DNA of 42,214 nt from Pseudomonadota bacterium (GTDB lineage: Bacteria; Pseudomonadota; Gammaproteobacteria; Burkholderiales; Rhodocyclaceae). The notes under the pieces were generated by a model. It was not told where the DNA came from, did no database searches, and saw only the letters and a list, made by a program, of their open reading frames with translations. Where the stretch lies: NCBI GenBank assembly GCA_018262235.1, contig JAGTRY010000022.1:1-42214 (forward strand), given 5' to 3'. Positions within the stretch are counted from its first letter, which is position 1. Every line of letters starts with the position of its first letter. A program made the translations under genes and the position numbers. Positions 27,001 to 34,077 of this stretch are shown in pieces.

Positions 27001-27790
27001 TGACCAGTCTGAGTTGCGGATTTGCATCCACGTAACGCCAACCAGTTTCGTCCGTCACAACGACTGCTTCGTCTTGAATACTGCTGAGATGTATGGCAGT
27101 CGCAGTGCAAAAGGCGACGGCCTCTTCCACACTTTCTGCCCGAATCGTCAGTGACGAAGAGGAAGGCGAAACCTCTGATAATTTTGCGGAAAGTTCATCC
27201 CGTATTTTGATGCGGTCAACAAATAACGCATCGGCAGTAATGGCAGGAGCACATTGCTGCGACCATATCTGCCAATAGCGTGACAGGCTTTCAATGCCTG
27301 GCCCGCTCAACCCTAGCTCTTCACCAAATTGCAAAGCAACCGCAGGTGTTTGCTCAAGCCATTGCTCTAGATCATCAGCATCGTAGGCGCGTACCTCGGC
27401 CCATTCATTTCGCGCTTCTTGGGCGGCAATCCACTTGCGTTTTCCTTTCCATCTTCTGGGAGAAACAAACACGAATGTGCAGGAGTGGCGCTCTTCATCC
27501 GATGTACTCTTCGTGCGCTTTCGATACTCTCTGTTGGCTTTTGCAGTGACTGTCTGATCGCATCCTATTTCCCAGCGGGATGCGCCTTTCGGAATCCATG
27601 CATTACCTTGGTCGCTGAACAGGACGCCATCCCAACCAGGCATAAAGGTTGAGTCTCCAGAAGGGAAAGACAGCTGGCGGGTTGCGTTCGGATCGAAGCA
27701 AAGTCGCCTTATCCATCGCGGCAGGTTTGCCTGTGCTTCCTTTGAGTGGTTATCGACCCAATTTATGATGTGTGAGGCGGTGATTCTCAA
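24017..27790 (-). CDS. Large protein with nuclease-like N-terminus; candidate single-gene defence
   Basis: I do not recognise a named family. I place the start at TTG 27790 (1257 residues): GGAG lies about 5 bases upstream, and the sequence from there (RITASHIINW, LPRWIRRL) looks like a proper N-terminus; GTG 27850 and ATGs at 27844 and 27841 are alternatives. Residues ~30-170 resemble a PD-(D/E)xK-type fold: GWDG, WEIG, then KANREYRKRT, TFVFVSPRRW and YDADDLEQWLEQ. Residues ~185-330 look like a P-loop NTPase relative without a true Walker A (GNWTGKT is one residue short). A winged-helix-like stretch lies near 385-425, and the rest is helical, HEAT/TPR-like. No signal or membrane helix. GC is about 52%, so it was probably acquired by transfer. 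It separates cysK from a cysteine desulfurase remnant. Confidence 0.6.
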   Translation of the reverse strand: MRITASHIINWVDNHSKEAQANLPRWIRRLCFDPNATRQLSFPSGDSTFMPGWDGVLFSDQGNAWIPKGASRWEIGCDQTVTAKANREYRKRTKSTSDEERHSCTFVFVSPRRWKGKRKWIAAQEARNEWAEVRAYDADDLEQWLEQTPAVALQFGEELGLSGPGIESLSRYWQIWSQQCAPAITADALFVDRIKIRDELSAKLSEVSPSSSSLTIRAESVEEAVAFCTATAIHLSSIQDEAVVVTDETGWRYVDANPQLRLVIAANAEVATRPVSRPKLLVVIPQATGNWTGKTYSDELTLERPGIYEYEKALVSIGVEESDARRLALNTGRSWTVFRRTNAINPAIRHPAWLDTPQANCLTLLCLLGAWNSRKDADKAVVTDLANRSYEDIEQDLHALAAMDDAPLLKIGDVWKAKSPLELLGQIGNRITTGQLDRFFSIAKTILETPDPQLELPDEERWKAQVYGKIHLHSGLLFEAICDSLIKLAVRGVELPALQNLHIDGRVDRLIHDLFDTADEIRWLSLASHLPALAEAAPDAFLKAIEKSLRQANPPVLHLISETGSTTGFGGRCWHAGLLWALETLAWAPNRLTRVALILAQLSHEPVKGNWSNTPASSLFGLFRSWLPRTAAGLPARIATLDKLIAHYPDVAFDVLIALGSGGPQMAGPAAQPKWREDDAGAGHGVTVAEVQAMQIAARERIIRLSHHNASRIASLLEHNVLTHQDDMPEVLSLMEPFSTKQAIDEDRDLLRKALRRVIHWRRNYDDAPTEELDRWLKPVEEMYERLAPHDLIVRHRWLFGNHWPELPCDDRLNDSNAKIELVTRARIAALSEIFRAQGMPGIEHLIETSTEPGSIGNPLVQAVGNTFPWSQWIADFGGEFLPMEKHSWCISSLLGSPGFADNKVLSSVIELGKTNSWSSEKLARLLALAPIHTQTWTLAQECGPEVEMHYWQQVRPGYWRYDTELGHIVESLLQAKRPRTALHCCEFDLDKMSSGLLMDALQHLLAGEEADVNMIDSWHLDKMLQRLEASSEIDRATLIQLEFSLFPALSYGYEGSARALYEGVMSEPELFKELICLTFKPDHGEREELTEATQAKAHVGWKILHACKRQPGTQDNGKIDPAEFARFIESARNLCMTVDRIGSCDRALGQIFAHGPADEDGTWPFLPAREILDGSDMDEMRSGFYIGTCNKRGVTCRSPCDGGELERTLATSYRDQAERMQSTHPNVAAVLESLAIWYERDGAREDVNANLRKEGF

Positions 27791-27926
27791 AGCGCTCTCC
27801 AGTAATGTTCGATGGGTTCTATGTGGCCTGATATCGCACATCATATGCACAAATATATGGCGAAGAGATTTTGTATAAAGTCTGGATGCCCCCGCGAGTG
27901 CTGTTTCGGCAGTTTACGGTTCGTGA
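27791..27926 (-). promoter_or_regulatory. Upstream region of the large gene and right insertion boundary
   Basis: Read toward the large gene, a TTTATA at about -35 distance and TATATT at about -10, 16 bases apart (around 27856-27882), form a plausible sigma-70 promoter. The region is A/T rich, unlike the flanking sulfur genes. Similarity to cysteine desulfurase begins just right of an in-frame TGA at 27924-27926, so the foreign DNA ends near here. I see no terminal repeats or target duplication matching the left side (23984-24016). Confidence 0.35.
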
Positions 27927-28109
<183 letters not shown>

Positions 28110-28166
28110 GTGTTGATCCGGGCGCTTCGCTGAACCTGCTGCGTCCGGTCGTGATTCGTTGTGATG

Positions 28167-28204
28167 AACAAGCCAATGGCCGCTCATGCGGCCATTGGCT
28201 TGTT
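28167..28204 (+). terminator. Perfect 16-bp hairpin after the desulfurase remnant
   Basis: Arms 28167-28182 and 28189-28204 are exactly complementary (core GCCAATGGCCG) with a 6-base loop CTCATG. There is no long T run, only TTGTTGTG. It most likely ended the ancestral sulfur operon transcript. Confidence 0.6.
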
Positions 28205-28230
28205 GTGTGATGGACTTTGTGGAGAACGGA

Positions 28231-28656
28231 ATGGAATGTACGGTCAGATGGGCCGGCGAGGCCCGCTTTGTGGCTTCGACCGGGAGTGGTCATGAGGTGC
28301 CCATGGAAGGTGGTGCAGGCGCGCTGGGGGGGTACAACCAGTTTCCGAGACCGATGGAGTTGATCCTTGCGGGCGCCGGGGGTTGTACTGCGTATGACGT
28401 GGTGCTTTTTCTGAAACGGGATAATTATGTGGTTGAAGGTGTCGAGGTGGTACTGGATGCCCAGCGCGCCGAGACGGAACCGAAAGTATTCACCCGCATT
28501 GACTATCACTACGTGGTGCGTGGCCGTGATCTTGATCCGGATGTGGTGGAGAACGTGATCAAGCTGTCTGCCGAGAAATACAGTTCGGCTACCGCGATGC
28601 TCGGCCACACTGCGCAGATCAACATCGGTTTCGAAATCGTGGATACGGCGGGCTGA
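28231..28656 (+). CDS. OsmC/YhfA-family thiol protein with second Cys replaced
   Basis: 141 residues, OsmC-like fold: CTVRWAGEARFVA, SPM-like FPRPMELILAGAGGCTAYDV with the peroxidatic-type Cys52, and RIDYHYVVRGRDL. In E. coli YhfA the second cysteine sits in SAEKYCS; here the same place reads SAEKYSS, so Ser118 replaces it and a classic two-Cys peroxidase cycle is not possible. Start ATG 28231 has GGAG 7 bases upstream; the longer reading begins inside the terminator hairpin. Likely function: organic hydroperoxide or reactive-sulfur handling, needing an external thiol. Confidence 0.88.
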   Translation: MECTVRWAGEARFVASTGSGHEVPMEGGAGALGGYNQFPRPMELILAGAGGCTAYDVVLFLKRDNYVVEGVEVVLDAQRAETEPKVFTRIDYHYVVRGRDLDPDVVENVIKLSAEKYSSATAMLGHTAQINIGFEIVDTAG

Positions 28657-28790
28657 GTACCGGAGGACTACCAGGCCTTGTGGCGCATTCTCCATGTGTC
28701 TGGTTCCTGAAGTGGCGGTACCATGCTGGCCGCAATCGGGCCGCCAGGTTTACCGGGCACTGAACAATACGAAGAATCGGGAGAATTGAA

Positions 28791-29480
28791 TTGATCGTTA
28801 TTTTGGGCGCCATGGACAGTGAAATTGCTGAATTCCTGTCTGTGATGGAACAACGTGAAACCTTGACCTGGCAAGGCATCGAGGAACACAGCGGAGTGAT
28901 CGACGGGCATCCTGTCCTGGTCAGCAAGACGGGCGTAGGCAAGGCCATGGCGGCCATGCGCACCCAGCATTTCATCGACAAGGCCCAGCCGCGCGCGCTG
29001 CTGTTCACCGGTCTGGCAGGAAGTCTCAAATTGCATATCCGCATTGGCGATACGGTGATCGGGCGCGATCTGGTCCAGCATGATCTGGAGAGCAAGGTGC
29101 TGGGGTTGCCGCGTGGACAGATTCCCTTTACCGATATCCGCTTCCTGGTGCCCGACCCGGCTTTGCTCGAAAGCGCCAGCCGTTACCAACCTGCTGAAGG
29201 CCGCGTTCACCTTGGCCGGATCTGTACGGGCGATCAATTCATCACCCATCGCGAGATGGTCAGTCATACCTATCTGCACGACGAGCTGGCCGGTGATGCA
29301 GTGGAAATGGAAGGCGCGGCGGTGGCCTTGGTGTGTTCGCTCAATCAGGTGCCCTATCTGGTCGCGCGGACGATTTCGGATATGGCCGATGACGATGCGG
29401 TGGCAGATTTCAACGAGATCCTGCCGCGTGCCAGCCACAACAGTCTCAACCTGGTCAGGCACCTGCTGCGGGAGCTGTAA
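28791..29480 (+). CDS. mtnN: 5'-methylthioadenosine/S-adenosylhomocysteine nucleosidase family
   Basis: 229 residues, PNP/UDP phosphorylase fold: ILGAMDSEIAEFL at the start, SKTGVGKAMAAM, FTGLAGSL, the EMEGAAVALVC nucleoside-binding helix and ARTISDMADDDA, where Asp is the catalytic acid. It cleaves MTA and S-adenosylhomocysteine to adenine and a thioribose product, recycling SAM by-products. The start is TTG 28791 with GGGAG 8 bases upstream; using ATG 28812 would delete the first beta strand. It stands alone, 134 bases after osmC. Confidence 0.93.
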   Translation: MIVILGAMDSEIAEFLSVMEQRETLTWQGIEEHSGVIDGHPVLVSKTGVGKAMAAMRTQHFIDKAQPRALLFTGLAGSLKLHIRIGDTVIGRDLVQHDLESKVLGLPRGQIPFTDIRFLVPDPALLESASRYQPAEGRVHLGRICTGDQFITHREMVSHTYLHDELAGDAVEMEGAAVALVCSLNQVPYLVARTISDMADDDAVADFNEILPRASHNSLNLVRHLLREL

Positions 29481-29526
29481 GCTGCATGGTGCGGTGTGTC
29501 TCTGGATGCCTGGCGTGCCTGCCGGA

Positions 29527-29558
29527 TTAAGTTTCCCCTAAGGATAGGCGCTTACATT
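29527..29558 (+). promoter_or_regulatory. QseB/PmrA-type direct-repeat box with -10 element
   Basis: TTAAG (29527-29531) and CTAAG (29538-29542) repeat with an 11-base period, the layout of PmrA/QseB/PhoP boxes. TACATT at 29553-29558 can serve as -10, placed so that the box stands where -35 would be. It lies 65-80 bases before the BamE-like gene, which is followed by a regulator/kinase pair of exactly this subfamily. Confidence 0.5.
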
Positions 29559-29606
29559 GCAAAGCGTAGACAGGCAGTCCGCTTGTCTCCTTGACAGGAG
29601 TCCATC

Positions 29607-29924
29607 ATGAAATCCCCTATCCGTTTCGTTTCCATTGCCGCAGCGCTCGGCCTTGCAATCTCTCTGGCGTCCGGTGCCGCTTCGGCACTGACGCCATCTG
29701 ATCATCATGTGACGCAAGCCCAGCTGAATGCATTGAGTGCCGGCGAATCAAGCCACGACATCATTGCCAGCCTGGGCCAACCCGAGAACACGCCGAAGTG
29801 GCTGGATGGCAGTCAGTCGCTGGTGTATGAAACCAATGATGCAGCGGTCGGTCCGGAACATGTCTACGTTGATGTGGACAGTGCCGGCAAGATGATCAAC
29901 GTGTACGTCAGCTCCGACGACTGA
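29607..29924 (+). CDS. Small secreted BamE/SmpA-like protein
   Basis: 105 residues. The Sec signal peptide (hydrophobic core AAALGLAISLASGAA) is cleaved near residue 27 (ASA). There is no lipobox cysteine, so the protein is periplasmic rather than a lipoprotein. The mature part resembles the short BamE/OmlA fold: LNALSAGESSHDIIASLGQP, then WLDGSQSLVYET and a strand ending VYVSSDD. ATG 29607 has AGGAG about 6 bases upstream. It precedes the two-component system and carries the QseB/PmrA-type box, recalling ygiW-qseBC in enteric bacteria; it may be a target of that system. Confidence 0.8.
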   Translation: MKSPIRFVSIAAALGLAISLASGAASALTPSDHHVTQAQLNALSAGESSHDIIASLGQPENTPKWLDGSQSLVYETNDAAVGPEHVYVDVDSAGKMINVYVSSDD

Positions 29925-30021
29925 ACCCTTGCGTTGGCCGATGCGGATCGGTATGGCGGCAGGCGCACATCGTGCTGCGGCCGACGCGGTCATACCGGTT
30001 TCATCGGAAGTCCTGATACGC

Positions 30022-30076
30022 CGCCGATTCAGCAGAATCGGCGCTTGGGTGAATGCCCTGACCTGTTTGTCAGGGC
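30022..30076 (+). terminator. Two hairpins between the secreted-protein gene and the regulator
   Basis: CGCCGATTC/GAATCGGCG (30022-30043, 4-base loop) and GCCCTGAC/GTCAGGGC (30055-30076, 6-base loop) are both perfect. There is no T run after either. They may end or attenuate the upstream transcript. The 281-base gap 29925-30205 holds no gene. Confidence 0.45.
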
Positions 30077-30205
30077 TTCCGGGCGAGACCAAGCTTGATG
30101 ATTGTCGCGGTCTTCCTCAAAGAGGAACTCCTTGCGGTTTTGCGGCATCATGTCGTGATGGGTTTTGCGTCAATGTACGCAGCTGCCACAAGGAGCATGG
30201 TCAAA

Positions 30206-30865
30206 ATGCGATTGTTGCTCGTCGAAGATGATCGGATGATCGGCGAGGCGGTGCTGGATCTGTTGCGTGCCGATGGCTATGCCGTTGACTGGGTACGCGA
30301 TGGCGGCATGGCCGATGTGGCCCTGAGCGGCAACGAATATGACCTGGTCCTGCTTGATCTAGGTTTGCCCGGCAAGGACGGTATCGATGTACTGCGTAGC
30401 TTGCGTGCGCGCAAACAGCGCACCCCGGTACTGATCGCCACGGCACGTGATTCGGTTCCGCAGCGTGTGGCCGGGCTGGATGCCGGCGCTGACGACTACA
30501 TCGTCAAACCCTATGATCTCGATGAATTGCTGGCACGGATTCGTGCCTTGCTGCGGCGGAGTGCAGGGCGTGCCGAGCCGGTCTATGAATACCAGAACGT
30601 CAGCATCAATCCGGAAACGAAGGAAGTTCTCGTCGATGCACAGCCCATCCTTCTGTCGGCACGCGAATGGGCCGTGCTGGAGTCCTTGCTGGCGCGTCCA
30701 GGAATGATCCTGTCGCGTGCCCAGCTCGAAGAAAAACTCTTCTGCTGGAAAGACGAGATCAACAGCAACGCAGTCGAAGTCTATATCCATGGCCTGCGCA
30801 AGAAGCTCGGTGCGGGCCTGATCCAGAATGTGCGTGGCGTTGGCTATCTGGTGCCGAAAGCCTAA
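30206..30865 (+). CDS. OmpR-family response regulator, QseB/PmrA-like
   Basis: 219 residues. The receiver domain has the acidic pair in LLVEDDR, Asp51 (VLLDLGLPGKDG), Thr/Ala in LIATARD and Lys in YIVKPYD. A winged-helix DNA-binding domain covers ~125-219 (SAREWAVLESLLARPG; SNAVEVYIHGLRKKLG; NVRGVGYLVPKA). I start at ATG 30206 (MRLLLVEDD); AAGGAG lies 10 bases upstream and one base from an earlier ATG 30197, which is too close. The stop is 2 bases from the kinase start. It probably binds TTAAG-type direct repeats such as that at 29527. Confidence 0.93.
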   Translation: MRLLLVEDDRMIGEAVLDLLRADGYAVDWVRDGGMADVALSGNEYDLVLLDLGLPGKDGIDVLRSLRARKQRTPVLIATARDSVPQRVAGLDAGADDYIVKPYDLDELLARIRALLRRSAGRAEPVYEYQNVSINPETKEVLVDAQPILLSAREWAVLESLLARPGMILSRAQLEEKLFCWKDEINSNAVEVYIHGLRKKLGAGLIQNVRGVGYLVPKA

Positions 30866-30867
30866 CG

Positions 30868-32217
30868 ATGAAATACGCCGTCTATTCGATCCGTCGTCGC
30901 CTGCTCATTGTGCTGGGGCTGGCCATCTCGATAGCGTTCTTCGCACAGGCCGGGATTTCCTACCGTGTGGCCTTGCGTGAAGTCGATGATATTTCCGACT
31001 ACCACATGCTCCAGATCGCCTTTGCGGTAAAGCGTGGGGTGCCGGATCCGGCCTTGTCTCCCCGCGATCATTTCCCGGCAGGTGGAGAAGACCGGAGCTT
31101 CAGCCTGAAGTTTTTACCGCTGACCGAACAGCAGCAGGCCTGGGCCTTGGCACACGAGAATACGCCCGGCCGCTTTGCGACTTCAGCACCATTCGAACAT
31201 GGGTTTTCAACCCGCCTGCTCGGTGACAAGACATTCCGCGTGTTTGCGATTCCGGCGCAGAACCGGCTGATCGAAGTCATGCAGGACATGTCTGTGCGCA
31301 GCAGCACCGCCCGCAAGCTTGCATTGCGGACAGTCCTGCCGACATTGATTCTGGGCCCGCTCCTGTTGCTCATCGTCTGGTGGGGCATTTCGCGTGCGCT
31401 GCGCCCGCTGATGTTTTATCGCGACGCGATTGCGCGGCGGGATGCCAATGATCTGCAGGCCTTGTCCACGGAGGGTGTGCCGGAAGAAATCTTGCCATTC
31501 ATTTCGGGCATCAATGCATTGTTCGGGCGCATTGGCAACGCGTTTGCCGCGCAACAGAATTTTGTCGCCGATGCGGCGCACGAACTGCGTTCCCCTCTGG
31601 CGGCCTTGCGCCTGCAGGTTCAGGGCCTGCAGCGTGCCAGCTCTGACGAAATGCGGGCACTGGCGATCGAGCGGGTGATGGGCGGGATCGATCGTGCCAC
31701 CCGCTTGATCGAGCAGTTGCTGGTGCTGGCCCGTGAAGAAGCCACCGTGCCTGAGCGTGCGGAGGTCTGCCTGCCCCAGGTGATGCGGCTGGCGCTTTCG
31801 GACGTATTGCCGCTCGCCCAGCAGCGCCAGATCGACATTGGCGCCAACCTTGCGGATGCGGGGCCGGATGCGCAGTTCTACGTGGCCGGCAATGCCGACG
31901 CCTTGCGCATCCTGCTGCGCAACCTGCTTGAAAATGCCGTGAAATACACCCCACCGCAGGGCGTGGTGAATCTTTCCCTGTTGCGCGAGGAAGGTCTCGT
32001 GCTGGTCGTTGAGGATAGCGGCCCGGGCATTCCGGCCGAGGCACGCGAGCAGGTGTTCAAACGCTTCCAGCGCGGCAGCGCCCGGGCGTCGGACGGAAGC
32101 GGCCTGGGCTTGTCCATCGTGCAGGCGATTGCAGATCGGCATCACCTTCGCGTCGTGCTGGATCAATCGCAAACGCTGGGCGGACTGCTCGTCAAACTGG
32201 TCTTCCCGCAGGCTTGA
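30868..32217 (+). CDS. Sensor histidine kinase, QseC/PmrB-like
   Basis: 449 residues. TM1 is near 11-32, a ~130-residue periplasmic sensor follows, TM2 is near 157-176 (LPTLILGPLLLLIVWWGI), then HAMP. HisKA has phosphorylated His238 (DAAHELRSPLAAL), and the ATPase has N box LRNLLENAVKYTP, DSGPGIP and GSGLGLSIVQAI. It phosphorylates the partner regulator encoded 2 bases upstream. The sensor domain has no recognisable ligand site; QseC-type kinases respond to small molecules or metals, but no signal can be assigned here. Confidence 0.93.
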   Translation: MKYAVYSIRRRLLIVLGLAISIAFFAQAGISYRVALREVDDISDYHMLQIAFAVKRGVPDPALSPRDHFPAGGEDRSFSLKFLPLTEQQQAWALAHENTPGRFATSAPFEHGFSTRLLGDKTFRVFAIPAQNRLIEVMQDMSVRSSTARKLALRTVLPTLILGPLLLLIVWWGISRALRPLMFYRDAIARRDANDLQALSTEGVPEEILPFISGINALFGRIGNAFAAQQNFVADAAHELRSPLAALRLQVQGLQRASSDEMRALAIERVMGGIDRATRLIEQLLVLAREEATVPERAEVCLPQVMRLALSDVLPLAQQRQIDIGANLADAGPDAQFYVAGNADALRILLRNLLENAVKYTPPQGVVNLSLLREEGLVLVVEDSGPGIPAEAREQVFKRFQRGSARASDGSGLGLSIVQAIADRHHLRVVLDQSQTLGGLLVKLVFPQA

Positions 32218-32222
32218 GGCGT

Positions 32223-32265
32223 CCCAGACAAGACAATGGCCGCGTGGGCGGCCATTTTGTCTGGG
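32223..32265 (+). terminator. Terminator after the sensor kinase
   Basis: Long hairpin: AATGGCCGC pairs with GCGGCCATT around a 4-base loop, and the outer CCAGACA pairs with TGTCTGG, with a 3-base bulge on the left arm. It sits 5 bases after the kinase stop. There is no U tract beyond TTTTG inside the arm. Confidence 0.6.
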
Positions 32266-32298
32266 GCACGTGCTGTTGCCAGCAAGGCGGACTTCCGC

Positions 32299-32529
32299 TC
32301 AGGCCGTGGTGTTGATGATGCTGCCAATTTTCTGACCGTTGCTGTTGACGACTACCTCGGGTTTCACGGGCGGCTGGTTGGCGGCGATCCGGTCGTCACG
32401 ATCCCCATCCTTCTGGAGATTGCGGCCGCTGTTCGTGGACGTCGCCTCGCTTGCAGCCTGCACAGGCGGCTCGGGCTTCGCCATGATGGCGGCAGTGATG
32501 CTGGAAGAGACGATAGAGGATATGGACAT
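32299..32529 (-). CDS. Small hypothetical protein ending INTTA
   Basis: 76 residues. Start ATG 32529 has GGAG 7 bases upstream (the longer reading lacks any). The N-terminus is Ser/Ile-rich (MSISSIVSSSITAAIM), the middle is charged and disordered-looking, and the tail VVVNSNGQKIGSIINTTA resembles a C-terminal signature I recall from small orphan proteins of beta- and gammaproteobacteria. No signal peptide or membrane segment. Function unknown. It faces the kinase convergently and is transcribed alone. Confidence 0.65.
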   Translation of the reverse strand: MSISSIVSSSITAAIMAKPEPPVQAASEATSTNSGRNLQKDGDRDDRIAANQPPVKPEVVVNSNGQKIGSIINTTA

Positions 32530-32637
32530 GATTTTCTCCAGGGCATGTCTGGATTGCCGGGAACGGATTACTGCCTTGCCTATTGCTAACGGTTCTTCTG
32601 ACGTCAACTGAAGACCTTGAATCCGGCCATGACGGCT

Positions 32638-32695
32638 CCCGGAAAATGCCTGCATGCGTGACAGCCTTGTGGCATGCGGCTTTCCGGGGTTTTTT
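32638..32695 (+). terminator. Rho-independent terminator on the plus strand with no gene before it
   Basis: CCCGGAAA (32638-32645) pairs with TTTCCGGG (32681-32688); inner GCATGC-type complementarity extends the stem. A run of six T follows (32690-32695). Both flanking genes lie on the minus strand, so it would end a plus-strand transcript. The 224-base gap 32530-32753 contains no ORF I would accept. Confidence 0.55.
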
Positions 32696-32753
32696 CGTTC
32701 TTGCTGGAGATTGTTACATTTTGTGACCTGAAAACATCAGGTCCAGGCTCCGC

Positions 32754-33512
32754 TCACGACTGCTTGCTGCGCACCACGTTGAGCGGCCCGCTGGCCTGGG
32801 TGGTGGGCATCAGTTCCATGAAGTTGATGTTCATGTGTGAGGGCAGGGTTGTGCTCCAGTACACGGACTCGGCGATGTCCTCGGCGGACAGTGACAAGGT
32901 GTCGGCATACACACCGGCGGCTTTGTCTGAATCACCATGGAAACGCACGGTGGAAAATTCGGTGCCGCCACACAGGCCTGGCGCGATGTCGGTGACTCGC
33001 ACCTTGCTGCCGATCAGATCGGCACGCAGGTTGAGGCTGAACTGACGCACGAAGGCCTTGGTTGCACCATATACATTGCCTCCTGGATAGGGGTAGTGGC
33101 CGGCCACCGAGCCGAGATTGACGATGTGGCCGCGCCCGCGTTCCACCATGCCGGGCAAGATCGCGTGGGTCACGTACATCAGGCCCTTGATGTTGGTGTC
33201 GACCATGCGCTCCCAGTCGTCGAGCACGGCACGCTGGGCGGGTTCCAGACCGAGCGCGAGGCCGGCGTTGTTGACCAGTACGTCGATGGCCGCGAATCCT
33301 GCGGGCAGGGCAGCCAGTACGGCGTCGATGGCGGCTTTGTCGCATACATCCAGGACTGCGGTGTACAGCGGCAAGCCGGCGAATTCATCTTGCAAGGCTT
33401 GCAGGCGTTCAGCGCGACGGCCGACGGCGATGACCTTGTGGCCTTCGCGCAGGTAACGGCGCGTGATGGCAGCGCCAAAGCCGGCCGTGGCGCCGGTAAC
33501 GAAAACGATCAT
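32754..33512 (-). CDS. ydfG: NADP-dependent short-chain dehydrogenase, YdfG-like
   Basis: 252 residues, very close in pattern to E. coli YdfG (3-hydroxy acid/allo-threonine dehydrogenase, also malonic semialdehyde reductase). TGATAGFG is the nucleotide loop, NNAGLALGLEPA follows strand four, the catalytic Ser is in NLGSVAGHYPY, and YGATKAF supplies Tyr and Lys. Start ATG 33512 has AGGAG 7-8 bases upstream. Monocistronic; the 268-base gap to the divergent DUF2325 gene (33513-33780) shows no gene or clear operator. Confidence 0.93.
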   Translation of the reverse strand: MIVFVTGATAGFGAAITRRYLREGHKVIAVGRRAERLQALQDEFAGLPLYTAVLDVCDKAAIDAVLAALPAGFAAIDVLVNNAGLALGLEPAQRAVLDDWERMVDTNIKGLMYVTHAILPGMVERGRGHIVNLGSVAGHYPYPGGNVYGATKAFVRQFSLNLRADLIGSKVRVTDIAPGLCGGTEFSTVRFHGDSDKAAGVYADTLSLSAEDIAESVYWSTTLPSHMNINFMELMPTTQASGPLNVVRSKQS

Positions 33513-33780
33513 GGGAAGTCTCCTGGGCAAGATCTGCAAAACAGCCCACAGCGTAGCGCAATCCACGCCGGGCTTGAAGCAAAGCTGTCGCCTGCGCGGA
33601 TCGCGTCGCGGCCTGAACGGAAACCCGGACCTTCCCCAACGGTTTGCACAAGAGAACTGATTTGCATAAAAGGTCTGGCTGAATAAGCAGAGAAGAACAA
33701 CTTTGTTCTGTGTCTGGGTCCGAGGATCTAAGCTTGTCCCCACAGTGTGACTATCCCATTGTCACGAAAGGGGAGATGCC

Positions 33781-34077
33781 ATGAAAGCGTTGATTGTCGG
33801 GGCTGACCGGATTGAACCGATCCGCCAGGAACTGGAGCAGCACGCCCATTTCACCAAGACCGAACATTGGTCCGGGCGCAAGGTGGGTGACGAGAAACGC
33901 ACCATCCCGACGGGGACGCGCCTGATCGTGGTGATCTGTGACCGGATCAATCACAAACTCCTGCGCAATGTGCGCGAGCAGGCGCGGCGCCAGGATCTGC
34001 CGATGGTGTATGCCCATCACTCATTGCTGGAAGTGCGTGAAAAGCTCGCGAATCTGCAGTTGGGCGTGGCGCACTAG
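33781..34077 (+). CDS. DUF2325 domain protein
   Basis: 98 residues, a short alpha/beta protein (MKALIVGADRIEPIRQEL; TRLIVVICDRINHKLLRNV; LPMVYAHHSLLEVREKL) matching the DUF2325 family of uncharacterised, probably cytoplasmic proteins found in many beta- and gammaproteobacteria. The conserved HW-SGRK and D-x-NH residues may form a nucleotide or metal site; this is unproven. ATG 33781 follows GGGGAG at about 4 bases. Its stop overlaps the convergent MATE gene's stop by four bases. Confidence 0.85.
   Translation: MKALIVGADRIEPIRQELEQHAHFTKTEHWSGRKVGDEKRTIPTGTRLIVVICDRINHKLLRNVREQARRQDLPMVYAHHSLLEVREKLANLQLGVAH

Noticed and set aside
27150-27250. Possible Walker A motif GNWTGKT in the large protein
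   Set aside because: It has only three residues between the first Gly and GKT instead of four, and no convincing Walker B follows, so I call the region NTPase-like at most. The coordinates are approximate, because the motif lies near residue 290 of the protein.
28167-28204. Long palindrome considered as a CRISPR repeat or mobile-element end
   Set aside because: Single copy, perfect hairpin right after a stop codon; a terminator explains it.
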